A model generated the notes under the pieces. That model worked only from the letters and a program-made list of their open reading frames with translations, searched no databases and was not told the origin of the DNA. The translations under genes and the position numbers were made by a program. A stretch of 53,219 nucleotides of DNA from the NCBI GenBank assembly GCA_023146365.1, contig JAGLCE010000023.1:1-53219 (forward strand). The letters run 5' to 3'. Below are positions 28,020 through 37,550 of the stretch, in pieces; position 1 is the first letter of the stretch, and each line of letters starts with the position of its first letter. This DNA is from Endozoicomonadaceae bacterium. GTDB taxonomy: Bacteria > Pseudomonadota > Gammaproteobacteria > Pseudomonadales > Endozoicomonadaceae.

Positions 28020-29522
28020 CTATTGTCTAGCTCCAAATAACGTATGATCATCATCTACCAGATACAAAGGCGCTTTTCTGAGATCTTTGGATAATTGACA
28101 GAATGGATCATAATAAGAGGCTAAATAATTGACTGCAGAAATCAGTTCAATACGACTAGCAACATCCAGCTTTGCATTCATCAACTCCAGCCTAGCTAGA
28201 GTGTAAATTCTGATAATGGCCTTTGTATTGCGAATAACTCCAGGAGGAATAACGTTAATTAATATCAACTCACTCCTAATTATATCGTCCATAGGTCGAG
28301 TATAAAGCATAGTATCACTATGCTTATATTTCACCATTTCAAATAATGGCTCTGTTGTAAAATTTTCAGAAGAAACTTGAATATCAACGACGCAACAGGG
28401 TGTATTTTTGTTATCAAATAATTCATAAATAATGACATTTCCTATTTCCGGTGACACTGGATAATTAGTAGATTCAGGTTCATTTATTCGTATTTTCATT
28501 CGCTGAGCATTTATTTCATCCATAAAAACATGTTTAAAGCAGTCAGACACACCTTCAGCAACTTTATTATAATCTTTTTTTGAATATAAAATAAAGTCTA
28601 CATCCCTAGGAGTAAGCGTAGATATTATATCTTCTTTATTAAGTCCACTAGCATCAAGCTCATTGGAATCCTCAAGTAATTCTTCAAGCTGCTCAGCCCA
28701 AAAATAATCAATATAATCTATGTAAGCACAACTACCTGATAATACCATCGGTTTATTCATAGCAGTAGTATCATTGACAGGATATTCTTTAGCATGATAT
28801 TCAATTATTTTTCTTTGGCATAAAACAATTTTTTGGCTTTGTTGATCATTAGGAATATGATTAGCATCCATAATTATATTCTTTTTCCTGAGACTATCAC
28901 CATCTCGTCTTTCTACATAGCCATCAAGCTTATCAACAGTTCCCATCACTGTGCGACAATAAACAACTGGCACGCTCAACTGAAAACAAAGTATTTTAAT
29001 AAATTGATCATTTGATAGAGCCTTCGGCTGCTCTCCTTTAACCCCATCACCATACTTCTTCCATTCCTCTTTATTTTTTAAATGATTTAGTGAATTTTTA
29101 TCCGTGATTATTTTAATTTTCTGGATTAATGATTTTTTTATAAACCATACATTGTCTGCTATTTCTTTATTTTCAAAAATTATAACTTTTCCTGACTCTT
29201 TTCCATCTATTTTTTCCATTACACATGTTTCACACATATTTGCTAGCAACGGCACCTCATTACTTACATCTCTTGATGTTATTATTAATTTTGGCTTCAT
29301 ATTATTGTCTACTGTAGCATGCAAGGTCTGACAGAATTGTGTTTTTAGTATCGGATCGTTCCTGTTTTTTTTGTAATGTTCATTGATTATTGGCGCTTCT
29401 TGACTCAATTGGTGGCGAGTTTTTATTCTATTTTTTTTGTTTATTTGCTGCAAAAATTCACCATCCATATTGTCATAACTAGTGACATCTTCTGTTTTTT
29501 CCACCTCATTTATTGAAACCAC
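28020..29522 (-). CDS. Split gene, C-terminal half: nucleotidyltransferase-like domain
   Basis: This 500-residue frame is nearly identical to the last ~500 residues of the intact gene at 32558-36343. It is separated from its own first half (29527-31701) by a deletion. If translated alone it must begin at GTG 29522, with no clear ribosome site. It carries the candidate nucleotidyltransferase motifs: Gly-Ser in VLSGSCAYID, the acidic pair in TPRDVDFILYSK, and a third Asp in CCVVDIQVS. Compared with the other copy it also lacks 18 bp in frame just before the stop codon. It is best read as part of a broken paralogue; the function is unknown and translation is uncertain. Confidence 0.6.
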   Translation of the reverse strand: MVSINEVEKTEDVTSYDNMDGEFLQQINKKNRIKTRHQLSQEAPIINEHYKKNRNDPILKTQFCQTLHATVDNNMKPKLIITSRDVSNEVPLLANMCETCVMEKIDGKESGKVIIFENKEIADNVWFIKKSLIQKIKIITDKNSLNHLKNKEEWKKYGDGVKGEQPKALSNDQFIKILCFQLSVPVVYCRTVMGTVDKLDGYVERRDGDSLRKKNIIMDANHIPNDQQSQKIVLCQRKIIEYHAKEYPVNDTTAMNKPMVLSGSCAYIDYIDYFWAEQLEELLEDSNELDASGLNKEDIISTLTPRDVDFILYSKKDYNKVAEGVSDCFKHVFMDEINAQRMKIRINEPESTNYPVSPEIGNVIIYELFDNKNTPCCVVDIQVSSENFTTEPLFEMVKYKHSDTMLYTRPMDDIIRSELILINVIPPGVIRNTKAIIRIYTLARLELMNAKLDVASRIELISAVNYLASYYDPFCQLSKDLRKAPLYLVDDDHTLFGARQ

Positions 29523-29526
29523 TTCG

Positions 29527-31701
29527 CTAGTCCATTGAGCTACTAGACAGCACTCTTTCTTCTGCTGCAGGGTAGCATCTCTGGGTATTCACTATTGGGT
29601 ATTTTTTATTTTTACCGTTAGAAGAGATGAACCTTTTTGAATGTTTTGAATCCTTTGCATACTGTTTATCCTTATTTTGTTTTAAGGTGTCTGGTGATTT
29701 AATCTTAGGTCTAGCACCTTTTGTTATATCCACCTCTGAGCTCAACGGCATATATTCTTCTATTTCTTGACTACCACTTTTATCATGCAGATCTTTTTTA
29801 ACTAATGAGTTTTTAACCAACGGCTGTTTTTCATTCTTTTGCATCAAGGGATGAGCTACTTTATGTTGCTTTATTTTACTTTGTCTATTATCTGATTTTT
29901 CAATATTTAAACCTTCCGACGCCTTCACTGATTCAGGTTTACTATTATGCACTTGAAAAGGTGATTCCGAAGTACATGCTACTCCCTCTTTTTTTTCAAT
30001 AGAAGAAGACTGAAAAGGCAACAAAGGTAACATTTTTTTCTGTTCTTTATCGCCGTCCTTCTTTAATGCAGAAACAGTATTAATGTTCGTTCTTTTCATT
30101 TTCGATTTCCCATGTTTATTTTTTTTAGACCGAACGTTTACGCTTGATTCATCCATTGCAGACTGTTTTTCTAAATTTTTATTAATATTACGTATAGCAT
30201 CATTACAAACTCGCGCACCCTCCTCAAACCCATTAACTAGCACGTCTAACCATACACTGTTACACTCATTACTTATTCCATTTAATTGTTGCACAAATAA
30301 CATCAACTCTCTCTCTCTATAATTAAGTAAAAAGCATGCCTTCTGCTTAGTGTTTGCCATATCTGTTTTTTCAACAAAACGATTACAGTGCTGATTAAAA
30401 AGATCCTTTAAAATATGAACATGTTCTAATGTAAAGAAGCAGGATTTCGGCCAATCTTTCTTAAAAACATTATTATCGCAATGAATGATACTTTTAAATA
30501 AGTTATCAACTATATCAAATTCAATTTCAGAATTTAACGAAAGTACAAAAAAACTATTAAACAGATCAAAACAATATGGTTCGTCATTGACTTCAATAAG
30601 ATTCATAAGTTTTTTAGGGTAACAACAATAGATTTCGTTACTACTTTTTAAAAAATCGTTACAGTACTCGATATGCTTTTTTTCTGATTTAGGCGCTTTC
30701 TTTTTTATAAGTTCAAGATTAATTATTACAAGATTGCTTATTCTCACGAAAGAAAGTAGAGCTTCATAAAAACTTTGTTGCTCTTCTCGTACATTTTTCT
30801 TACAACTGCGCACTTGCCCCAATCCATGTTCAATCTTGCAGTACATTTTTGCACACAACAATGCACAGTCAATTATGTTTTTATAAATAATAAACATATC
30901 ATGATCAAGCACCATATTATTGATATCAAGTCCGCAAAAAATACTTACATATCGAGAAAACAAACACGCAGTGAAGCCCAGAATTTCAACTGATGATTTT
31001 TTGTTTTTTATTAAACCACTATTTAGATCAACTAAAAGTTTAACAATATTCTCTTGACAATTATTAGAAAAATTTCGTATCGAAAAGCTACATACAATAA
31101 CATCACTAAGTTCGTTCTCATGTAAAACTACGGCTCTTTTTACAATATTCTCATTAACATCTTCGAAAGTATTGGAAACAAGTATAACTTTTAAAAATAG
31201 ATTATCATCGCCATTAACAATCTTTTTTATTTTATTACTCATATAACACAAATAGCATGTGATATCTACGCATTTACGTTCTGGCCTGATATAATCACTG
31301 CTAAGTATTATTTTTTTGTCCTGACGGATTTGATCATCAATAAATATAATTTCCATCTCATTGGTGGATTGCTTTGCAGTGTCGTCCTTGTTTTTTTCTT
31401 CAATAGGGAATTCTATCAATACTTCACGTGGTACATCCTCAGATAATTTTTCAGAAATTATTGAGGTAACGTTAGTACAAGCTGGCTCAATCGATACTAT
31501 TTTACATTTTCCTTTCCCATCCTCTGCTAAAAAATAAGATTCAGCCTCTGCCTCATATTCTGAGACTTTATGGATATAGCATTCAGGATTGACAATCTTT
31601 ATGCCGCTTTCGCTTGCGCAAGCGCTATCACTAGAATAAAAATGCGTCAAGTCATTATCTGACAAGACTTGTGCTCTAACATTGGATGAAGTTGGATTCA
31701 T
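29527..31701 (-). CDS. Split gene, N-terminal half: helical domain and basic linker
   Basis: This 724-residue frame matches the N-terminal part of the intact 1261-residue protein. Similarity is patchy over residues 1-530 and strong over the charged linker. It stops at TAG after SSSSMD. At exactly this point the intact copy continues with IPAISKVVSINE; an 11-bp deletion here (after GCTA, plus-strand reading) shifts the frame. The ribosome site before ATG 31701 reads GTAGG, where the other copy has AGGAGG, a further sign of decay. The visible domain is mostly alpha-helical, rich in Cys, Asn and Lys, with basic stretches (RSKKNKHGKSKMKR). It has no signal peptide or membrane segment. Confidence 0.6.
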   Translation of the reverse strand: MNPTSSNVRAQVLSDNDLTHFYSSDSACASESGIKIVNPECYIHKVSEYEAEAESYFLAEDGKGKCKIVSIEPACTNVTSIISEKLSEDVPREVLIEFPIEEKNKDDTAKQSTNEMEIIFIDDQIRQDKKIILSSDYIRPERKCVDITCYLCYMSNKIKKIVNGDDNLFLKVILVSNTFEDVNENIVKRAVVLHENELSDVIVCSFSIRNFSNNCQENIVKLLVDLNSGLIKNKKSSVEILGFTACLFSRYVSIFCGLDINNMVLDHDMFIIYKNIIDCALLCAKMYCKIEHGLGQVRSCKKNVREEQQSFYEALLSFVRISNLVIINLELIKKKAPKSEKKHIEYCNDFLKSSNEIYCCYPKKLMNLIEVNDEPYCFDLFNSFFVLSLNSEIEFDIVDNLFKSIIHCDNNVFKKDWPKSCFFTLEHVHILKDLFNQHCNRFVEKTDMANTKQKACFLLNYRERELMLFVQQLNGISNECNSVWLDVLVNGFEEGARVCNDAIRNINKNLEKQSAMDESSVNVRSKKNKHGKSKMKRTNINTVSALKKDGDKEQKKMLPLLPFQSSSIEKKEGVACTSESPFQVHNSKPESVKASEGLNIEKSDNRQSKIKQHKVAHPLMQKNEKQPLVKNSLVKKDLHDKSGSQEIEEYMPLSSEVDITKGARPKIKSPDTLKQNKDKQYAKDSKHSKRFISSNGKNKKYPIVNTQRCYPAAEERVLSSSSMD

Positions 31702-32125
31702 AAATAAAACCTACAATAACATAATATAATAATTAACAGTCAGCTAACAACAACGTATATTTTCAATGAAGAAACACACGTTCATACATTAATTCCCCGT
31801 ATTAATTAGCTATACCAACCTCATTAGAAAAGAGTGTTAAAATTGTGATTAAATAGTATAACGTGATAGATCATTTTTAATCTATCTTAACTTCCCTATA
31901 GGTATCTATCCTATTTACACATCTTTAACTAAGTAATTTCAACCTTAAATCTTCGATATCTACATATGAAATTTTTACAATTCATTTTTTAATTGGATAA
32001 TAAATATTCAAAATCACATCAATTTATTTTACAACCTATATCGTTAAATATTTACTACACAATTAAATTGGACATTAAATAGATTAAAAAGTTCATCATA
32101 CCAAGAATGATGAAAGCATTAAAAA
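31702..32125 (-). repeat. Duplicated 5' flank of the split gene
   Basis: About 420 bp upstream of the split copy align, with scattered differences, to the region upstream of the intact copy (about 36344-36770). The duplication therefore included the promoter and leader. An imperfect hairpin at 31752-31782 corresponds to the perfect one at 36398-36427. No gene lies here. From 32126 to 32382 I see nothing recognisable. Confidence 0.6.
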
Positions 32126-32382
32126 TAACCGTAACTCTTTTCCTGAAAGGGCTACAGAAGGCATGAGTATTTATAAAGTATTATATTTTTGGTGTATTGG
32201 GAAGAATAGAGAGCGTGACCTATAAAGTCGCCTTGGCGCACTATAAAAAGATTGTTTAACTGATTTCCTAGACTGATCGGTTAACAGCAACAACCTGATG
32301 CAGAAGTGTAAGCCTAAAACGATTGATCAATACCTCTTAGATCCGAATAGATTTGTGTTTGTAGTGTTTTAAAACTAATCAA

Positions 32383-32479
32383 TTATTCGTTATTCGTTAT
32401 TCGTTATTCGTTATTCGTTATTCGTTATTCGTTATTCGTTATTCGTTATTCGTTATTCGTTATTCGTTATTCGTTATTC
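32383..32479. repeat. Heptanucleotide tandem array TTATTCG, about 13.9 copies
   Basis: Thirteen perfect copies of TTATTCG plus six bases of a fourteenth run without interruption. The array lies in the non-coding gap between the two paralogues, about 80 bp past the stop codon of the intact copy and about 680 bp upstream of the split copy. A 7-bp unit is prone to slippage, so copy number is likely variable. Confidence 0.97.
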
Positions 32480-32557
32480 ATACAGAATAAGGTGTTTCGC
32501 TCTGACATATTTCATCAGACAATAGGCATTATAATTATGCAGTATAATATGTGTCAG

Positions 32558-35500
32558 CTATTGTGTAATTTCAGACTTTTTTCTAGCTCCAAATAACATA
32601 TGATCATCATCTATCAGATACAAAGGCGCTTTTCTGAGATCTTTGGATAATTGACAGAATGGATCATAATAAGAGGCTAAAGAATTGACTGCAGAAATCA
32701 GTTCAATACGACTAGCAACATCCAGCTTTGCATTCATCAACTCCAGCCTAGCTAGAGTGTAAATTCTGATAATGGCCTTTGTATTGCGAATAACTCCAGA
32801 AGGAATAACGTTAATTAATATCAACTCACTCCTAAGTATATCGTCCATAGGTCGAGTATAAAGCATAGTATCACTATGCTTATATTTCACCATTTCAAAT
32901 AATGGCTCTGTTGTAAAATTTTCAGAAGAAACTTGAATATCAACGACGCAACAGGGTGTATTTTTGTTATCAAATAATTCATAAATAATGACATTTCCTA
33001 TTTCCGGTGACACTGGATAATTAACAGATTCAGGTTCATTTATTCGTATTTTCATTCGCTGAGCATTTATTTCATCCATAAAAACCTGTTTAAAGCAGTC
33101 AGACACACCTTCAGCAATTTTATTATAATCTTTTTTTGAATATAAAATAAAGTCTACATCCCTAGGAGTAAGCGTAGATATTATATCTTCTTTATTAAGT
33201 CCACTAGCATAAAGCTCATTGGAATCCTCAAGTAATTCTTCAATCTCCTCAGCCCAAAAATAATAAATATAATCTATGTAAGCACAACTACCTGATAAGA
33301 CCATCGGTTTATTCATAGCCGTAGTATCATTGACAGGATATTCTCTAGCATGATATTCAATTATTTTTCTTTGGCATAAAACAACTTTTTGGCTTTGTTG
33401 ATCATTAGTAATATGATTAGCACCTATAATTATATTCTTTTCCCTGAGACTATCACCATCTCGTCTTTCTACATAGCCATCAAGCTTATCAACAGTTCCC
33501 ATCACTGTGCGACAATAAACAACTGGCACGCTCAACTGAAAACAAAGTATTTTAATAAATTGATCATTTGATAGAGCATTCGACTGCTCTCCTTTAATCC
33601 CGTCACCATACTTCTTCCATTCCTCTTTATTTTTTAAATGACTTAGTGAATATTTATCCGTGATTATTTTAATTTTCTGGATTAATGGTTTTTTTATAAA
33701 CCATACATTGTCTGCTATCTCTTTATTTTCAAAAATTATAATTTCCCCTGACTCTTTTCCATCTATTTTTTCCATTACACATGTTTCACACATATTTGCT
33801 AGCAACGGCTCCTCATTACCTACATCTCTTGATGTTATTATTAATTTTGGCTTCATATTATTGTCTACTGTAGCATGCAAGGTCTGACAGAATTGTGTTT
33901 TTAGTATCGGATCGCCCCTGTTTTTTTTGTAATGTTCATTGATTATGGGCGCTTCTTGACTCAATTGGTGGCGAGTTTTTATTCTATTTTTTTTGTTTGT
34001 TTGCAGCCTCCATTCACCATCCATATTCTCATAACTAGTGACATCTTCTGATTTTTTAACCTCATTTATTGAAACCACTTTGCTAATAGCTGGTATGTCC
34101 ATTGAGCTACTAGACAGCATTCTTTCTTCTGTTTCAGGGTAGAATCTCTGGGTGTTCACTATTGGGTATTTTTTATTTTTACCGTTAGAAGGAATGAACA
34201 TTTTTAAATGTTTTGAATCCTTTGAATCCTGTTTATCATTATTTTTCTTTAAGGTGTCTGATGATTTAATCTTAGGTCTAGCACCTTTTGTTATATCCAC
34301 CTCTGAGCTCAACGGCATATCTTCTTCTATTTCTGGACTACCACTTTTATCATGCAACTCTTTTTTAACTAACAGGTTTTTAACTAACGGCTGTTTTTTA
34401 TTCTTATGCATCAATGGATTATCTGCTTTATGTTGCTTTATTTTACTTTGTCTATTATCTGACTTTTTAGAATTTAAACCTTCCGGTTCCTTTATTGATT
34501 CAGGTTTATTATCATTCACTTGCAAAAGTGATTCCGAAGTAAATGCTACCTCCTCTTTTTTTTCAAGCGAAGAAGACTGAAAAGGCAACAAAGGTAACGT
34601 TTTTTGCTGTTTTTGATCGCCTTCTTTATTTAATTCAGAAACAGTATTAATGTGTGTTATTTTTGATTTTTGATTTTTCTTTTTCTTTTTCTTAGATAGA
34701 ACGTCTATATTTGATTCACATATTACAACCTGATTTCTTATGCTTACATCAATTAAACAAGTAGCACGATTCAAAGCAGCTGAAATATTCACGAACATAT
34801 CACGTAGTTTGTCTCTCCATATAATATTACGTTTATCATATTCTCCAAACATTAATTGTTTTCTAAATAACAAAAGATTATCCTCTATATTTTCAAGTAC
34901 ACTGTATATTTTTTTCTTTTCTGTTTCCATACATGTTTTTTTTATAAAACTATTACTGTAATTTTCAAAAAAATTCACGAACACTTCAACATGACTTAAT
35001 GTAAAATGGCAGGTCTTCACAAAATCAATCGAGAAAACACTATCATTGTAATTCATAATTCTTTTAAATAACTCCTCGACAATATGATTTTTCGGATCAG
35101 GATGAATTAAAAAGACACAAAAAGAATTTATCAGGACTGAGTAATTTCCATCATAAATAAGCCTCATAAGTTGTTTAGGATAACCACAATAAACTGTACT
35201 CTGCTCTGTTAAAAAGTACTCGTAAAACTTAAAACAATCGATGGTTAGTCTTCGGAACAAAAGCGAGCTATTTTTAACAATATCAACATTAAATACCAGA
35301 ACATTACTTATCATCACAAGAGATAATAGAGCATTATAAAACCTCTGTTGTTTCATTAATACCTCCGACTTACAACAGCGCACTTTTCCTAACCTAGCTT
35401 CAATAGAGCCGGTCATTTTTGAAATAACTAACACACAGTAAAGCAAGTCATTGTAAATAATCATGGTTTTATTTTTAAACAACATATTATGGTGTTCAAG

Positions 35501-36343
35501 TCCGCAAAAAATCACTGCATATCGAGAAAACAAGTCAATACTATACTCAACAATATCAATTGACTCACTGGTGTTTTTTTTAAATTTACCACCTAGATTA
35601 CATAAAAGAGTAGCAACACATCCTTTGACAACGTCAAAAAAATTATGGATGGCATCACGAAACTTAACACACTTCACATGGTCATCATCTAAAAAATTTA
35701 TTATTTGAAAATGATGAATACATAAAGACTCAATAATACGACAAGTATTCCAAGTTTGTTGACATATAGATTCATTATTATTGATAATTTTTTTTATTAA
35801 CAAACCTACTTCCTCAAATAAACATTCAGTTTCTGCAAATAATAATATCAACCTGCAATAATCTTCTTTTGATATGTTTACTATCTTATATAACTCATCA
35901 TCCGAACAATTGACGCTTCTCTTAGAAGGTTTATTAGAAGATTCGATATTTTTTTTTATTTCCAAGATAATGCGTTTACTATCACTTATAAAAGCTACTA
36001 TTGACTCTCTATCATATTTAACTTTTCTGGAAGAACTATCGTCATTGGTTGGTTCTGCAATAGGGAGTCCTCTGCTCACTACTTCACGTGATGAATCCTC
36101 AGGTAATACTTCAGAAATCATTGGGACAATATTGGCATGAATTGGCTCAATCGATGTTTTTTTTCCTTTCCCATGCTGTGCTGAAGCGTAAGGTTCAGCC
36201 TCGGCCTCAGATTCTGAGGACTTAGGAATATAGCACTCAGAATTGACAATCTTTATACCGATGACATCATTACTATTATCAGGACGCAACGACTCGTCAT
36301 TTGACAAAACTTGCCTTTTTAAATTTAATGAAGTTGAATCCAT
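32558..36343 (-). CDS. Giant protein with nucleotidyltransferase-like C-terminal domain (1261 aa)
   Basis: I do not recognise a named family. I take ATG 36343 (MDSTSLNLKRQ) as the start because a perfect AGGAGG lies 7 bp upstream; the frame itself is open for 34 more codons. Residues 1-130 are acidic and disordered. About 130-540 form a helical, cysteine-containing domain. A Lys-rich stretch (KKKKKKNQKSK) near 551-562 resembles a nuclear localisation signal. A charged linker runs to about 800. The C-terminal domain carries VLSGSCAYID near 1017, RDVDFILYSK near 1061 and CCVVDIQVS near 1133. This matches the nucleotidyltransferase fold pattern of Gly-Ser, Asp-x-Asp and a third Asp. There is no signal peptide. 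Its paralogue downstream is split. A role as a host-directed effector is inference. Confidence 0.75.
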   Translation of the reverse strand: MDSTSLNLKRQVLSNDESLRPDNSNDVIGIKIVNSECYIPKSSESEAEAEPYASAQHGKGKKTSIEPIHANIVPMISEVLPEDSSREVVSRGLPIAEPTNDDSSSRKVKYDRESIVAFISDSKRIILEIKKNIESSNKPSKRSVNCSDDELYKIVNISKEDYCRLILLFAETECLFEEVGLLIKKIINNNESICQQTWNTCRIIESLCIHHFQIINFLDDDHVKCVKFRDAIHNFFDVVKGCVATLLCNLGGKFKKNTSESIDIVEYSIDLFSRYAVIFCGLEHHNMLFKNKTMIIYNDLLYCVLVISKMTGSIEARLGKVRCCKSEVLMKQQRFYNALLSLVMISNVLVFNVDIVKNSSLLFRRLTIDCFKFYEYFLTEQSTVYCGYPKQLMRLIYDGNYSVLINSFCVFLIHPDPKNHIVEELFKRIMNYNDSVFSIDFVKTCHFTLSHVEVFVNFFENYSNSFIKKTCMETEKKKIYSVLENIEDNLLLFRKQLMFGEYDKRNIIWRDKLRDMFVNISAALNRATCLIDVSIRNQVVICESNIDVLSKKKKKKNQKSKITHINTVSELNKEGDQKQQKTLPLLPFQSSSLEKKEEVAFTSESLLQVNDNKPESIKEPEGLNSKKSDNRQSKIKQHKADNPLMHKNKKQPLVKNLLVKKELHDKSGSPEIEEDMPLSSEVDITKGARPKIKSSDTLKKNNDKQDSKDSKHLKMFIPSNGKNKKYPIVNTQRFYPETEERMLSSSSMDIPAISKVVSINEVKKSEDVTSYENMDGEWRLQTNKKNRIKTRHQLSQEAPIINEHYKKNRGDPILKTQFCQTLHATVDNNMKPKLIITSRDVGNEEPLLANMCETCVMEKIDGKESGEIIIFENKEIADNVWFIKKPLIQKIKIITDKYSLSHLKNKEEWKKYGDGIKGEQSNALSNDQFIKILCFQLSVPVVYCRTVMGTVDKLDGYVERRDGDSLREKNIIIGANHITNDQQSQKVVLCQRKIIEYHAREYPVNDTTAMNKPMVLSGSCAYIDYIYYFWAEEIEELLEDSNELYASGLNKEDIISTLTPRDVDFILYSKKDYNKIAEGVSDCFKQVFMDEINAQRMKIRINEPESVNYPVSPEIGNVIIYELFDNKNTPCCVVDIQVSSENFTTEPLFEMVKYKHSDTMLYTRPMDDILRSELILINVIPSGVIRNTKAIIRIYTLARLELMNAKLDVASRIELISAVNSLASYYDPFCQLSKDLRKAPLYLIDDDHMLFGARKKSEITQ

Positions 36344-36397
36344 AAATAAAACCTCCTGTAAAATACTAAACATACCGATTAAGCGAAGCCTAACAAC

Positions 36398-36427
36398 AAA
36401 GTGTATTTTCAATAAAAAATACACTTT
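36398..36427 (-). promoter_or_regulatory. Perfect inverted repeat in the leader of the 1261-aa gene
   Basis: AAAGTGTATTTT (36398-36409) is perfectly inverted as AAAATACACTTT (36416-36427), with a 6-bp loop, 55-84 bp upstream of the start codon. The split paralogue has a related structure at 31752-31782. There AAAGT/ACTTT is replaced by AACGT/ACGTT, so one pair changed on both arms together. It may be an operator, an attenuator or an mRNA hairpin. Confidence 0.55.
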
Positions 36428-36892
36428 CATAAATCGGTTCTCCACACTATTTTATCTATACTCATCACATTAGCCAAAAGTGTTTAAATTGTAATTAAAT
36501 ATTACAACGCAATAGATTATTTCCATCTCTGCATTCACTTGCTTACAAGCACCTATCCTCTTCGCACATCTTTAACTATATAATTTTAACCTTCAATACC
36601 TACACCTCAGTTTTTTTACAAATCATCCTTTTTCATTGAACCATAAATATTAAAAATAACATCCATTTATTTTATCATTTCTTCGTTAAAAACTTCTTAT
36701 CCAGAATCAAAAGTTAGACATTAAATATATTAAGAAGTTCCTATCCCTCATAATTAAAATCATTAAAGCTGAATTCTAGTAATATAAGTGAAATCGACTG
36801 AAATTTCATAGGTGAGTCAGCTACTGATACATTTCGTAGCTTTCATACTAAAAAATGGAGATCAGGAATGAGTAAACAAACTAGACAATAAG

Positions 36893-37090
36893 CAACTGAC
36901 TCAATGGCAACGGTATCAAATTAAAGCCCTTCTTGGCATAGATTACACTCAGAAAAAAAATCGCCTTGTTAGCAGGCTATCAGCAAGATCGCTTTATCAC
37001 GAGAGCTGAGTCGAACACCCGTGATGAGGGTTACTGTGCTGAGAGCGCCCATATTCTAGCCACTCAGCAAAAAATAACAGCCAGAAAGTT
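36893..37090 (+). pseudogene. IS30-family transposase N-terminal fragment with frameshift
   Basis: The frame gives QLTQWQRYQIKALLGIDYTQ, the helix-turn-helix start of IS30 transposases. It loses phase in a run of eight A (36953-36960) and resumes one frame over as KIALLAGYQQDRFITRAESN and then GYCAESAHILATQQK. This matches the conserved second helix and the GYRPxxAHxLA-like segment. No catalytic domain follows. The sequence runs straight into an IS5-type right end at about 37130. Confidence 0.65.
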
Positions 37091-37129
37091 CAGAAAAACA
37101 GATGAACGACACACCGTCATCATAAAGCG

Positions 37130-37362
37130 ACGTTTTACGGGCTAGCCACAAACATTCGCAAAGACGCCTAGCTTTTGGTGCTCTATGCGGTGTCGAAACT
37201 TTGTTATACGGGAAGATAGATGCATCAAACTCGGTGCAAAGCACTAGAAACGGGCGTAAAACCGATCAATTGACGTTAAACGTCCTACCAAGCTTCGTTG
37301 AATGACAAAATACAGAAAGTTCAATGAAGATAGCTAACCTCGCTGGTTATACTAAGGTCTCA
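37130..37362 (+). repeat. IS5-type element right-end remnant (copy C)
   Basis: The segment contains a decayed transposase C-terminus (ATNIRKDA, then LLVLYAVSKLC). Next comes the same non-coding tail as at 14540-14696, and it ends in the terminal repeat CTAAGGTCTC at 37353-37362. Its left half was replaced by the IS30 fragment. The stretch 37363-37550 is the leader of ubiA. Confidence 0.6.
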
Positions 37363-37550
37363 TACTATATATTGCAGAGTTATTATTGAGCTTGTTATTT
37401 AAACACTTGAAAAAAAACGATGTATCTAATTGACTGGTTGTTACGAGACAAACAGCTAACATTGAAGATACGCGACCTGCCTATACCATTGCAGATGGTT
37501 CTGAGGGTCTTTAGACTACAACTGAAATAATGCTCAAAAACAGGAAATCC

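Noticed and set aside
32383..32479. CRISPR-like array
   Set aside because: Units are 7 bp and contiguous with no spacers; a simple tandem repeat.
34152..34580. 142-codon plus-strand frame antisense to the 1261-aa gene
   Set aside because: Mirrors a conserved Lys/Glu-rich region of the opposite strand; hydrophobic Phe/Leu/Ser runs are an antisense artefact.
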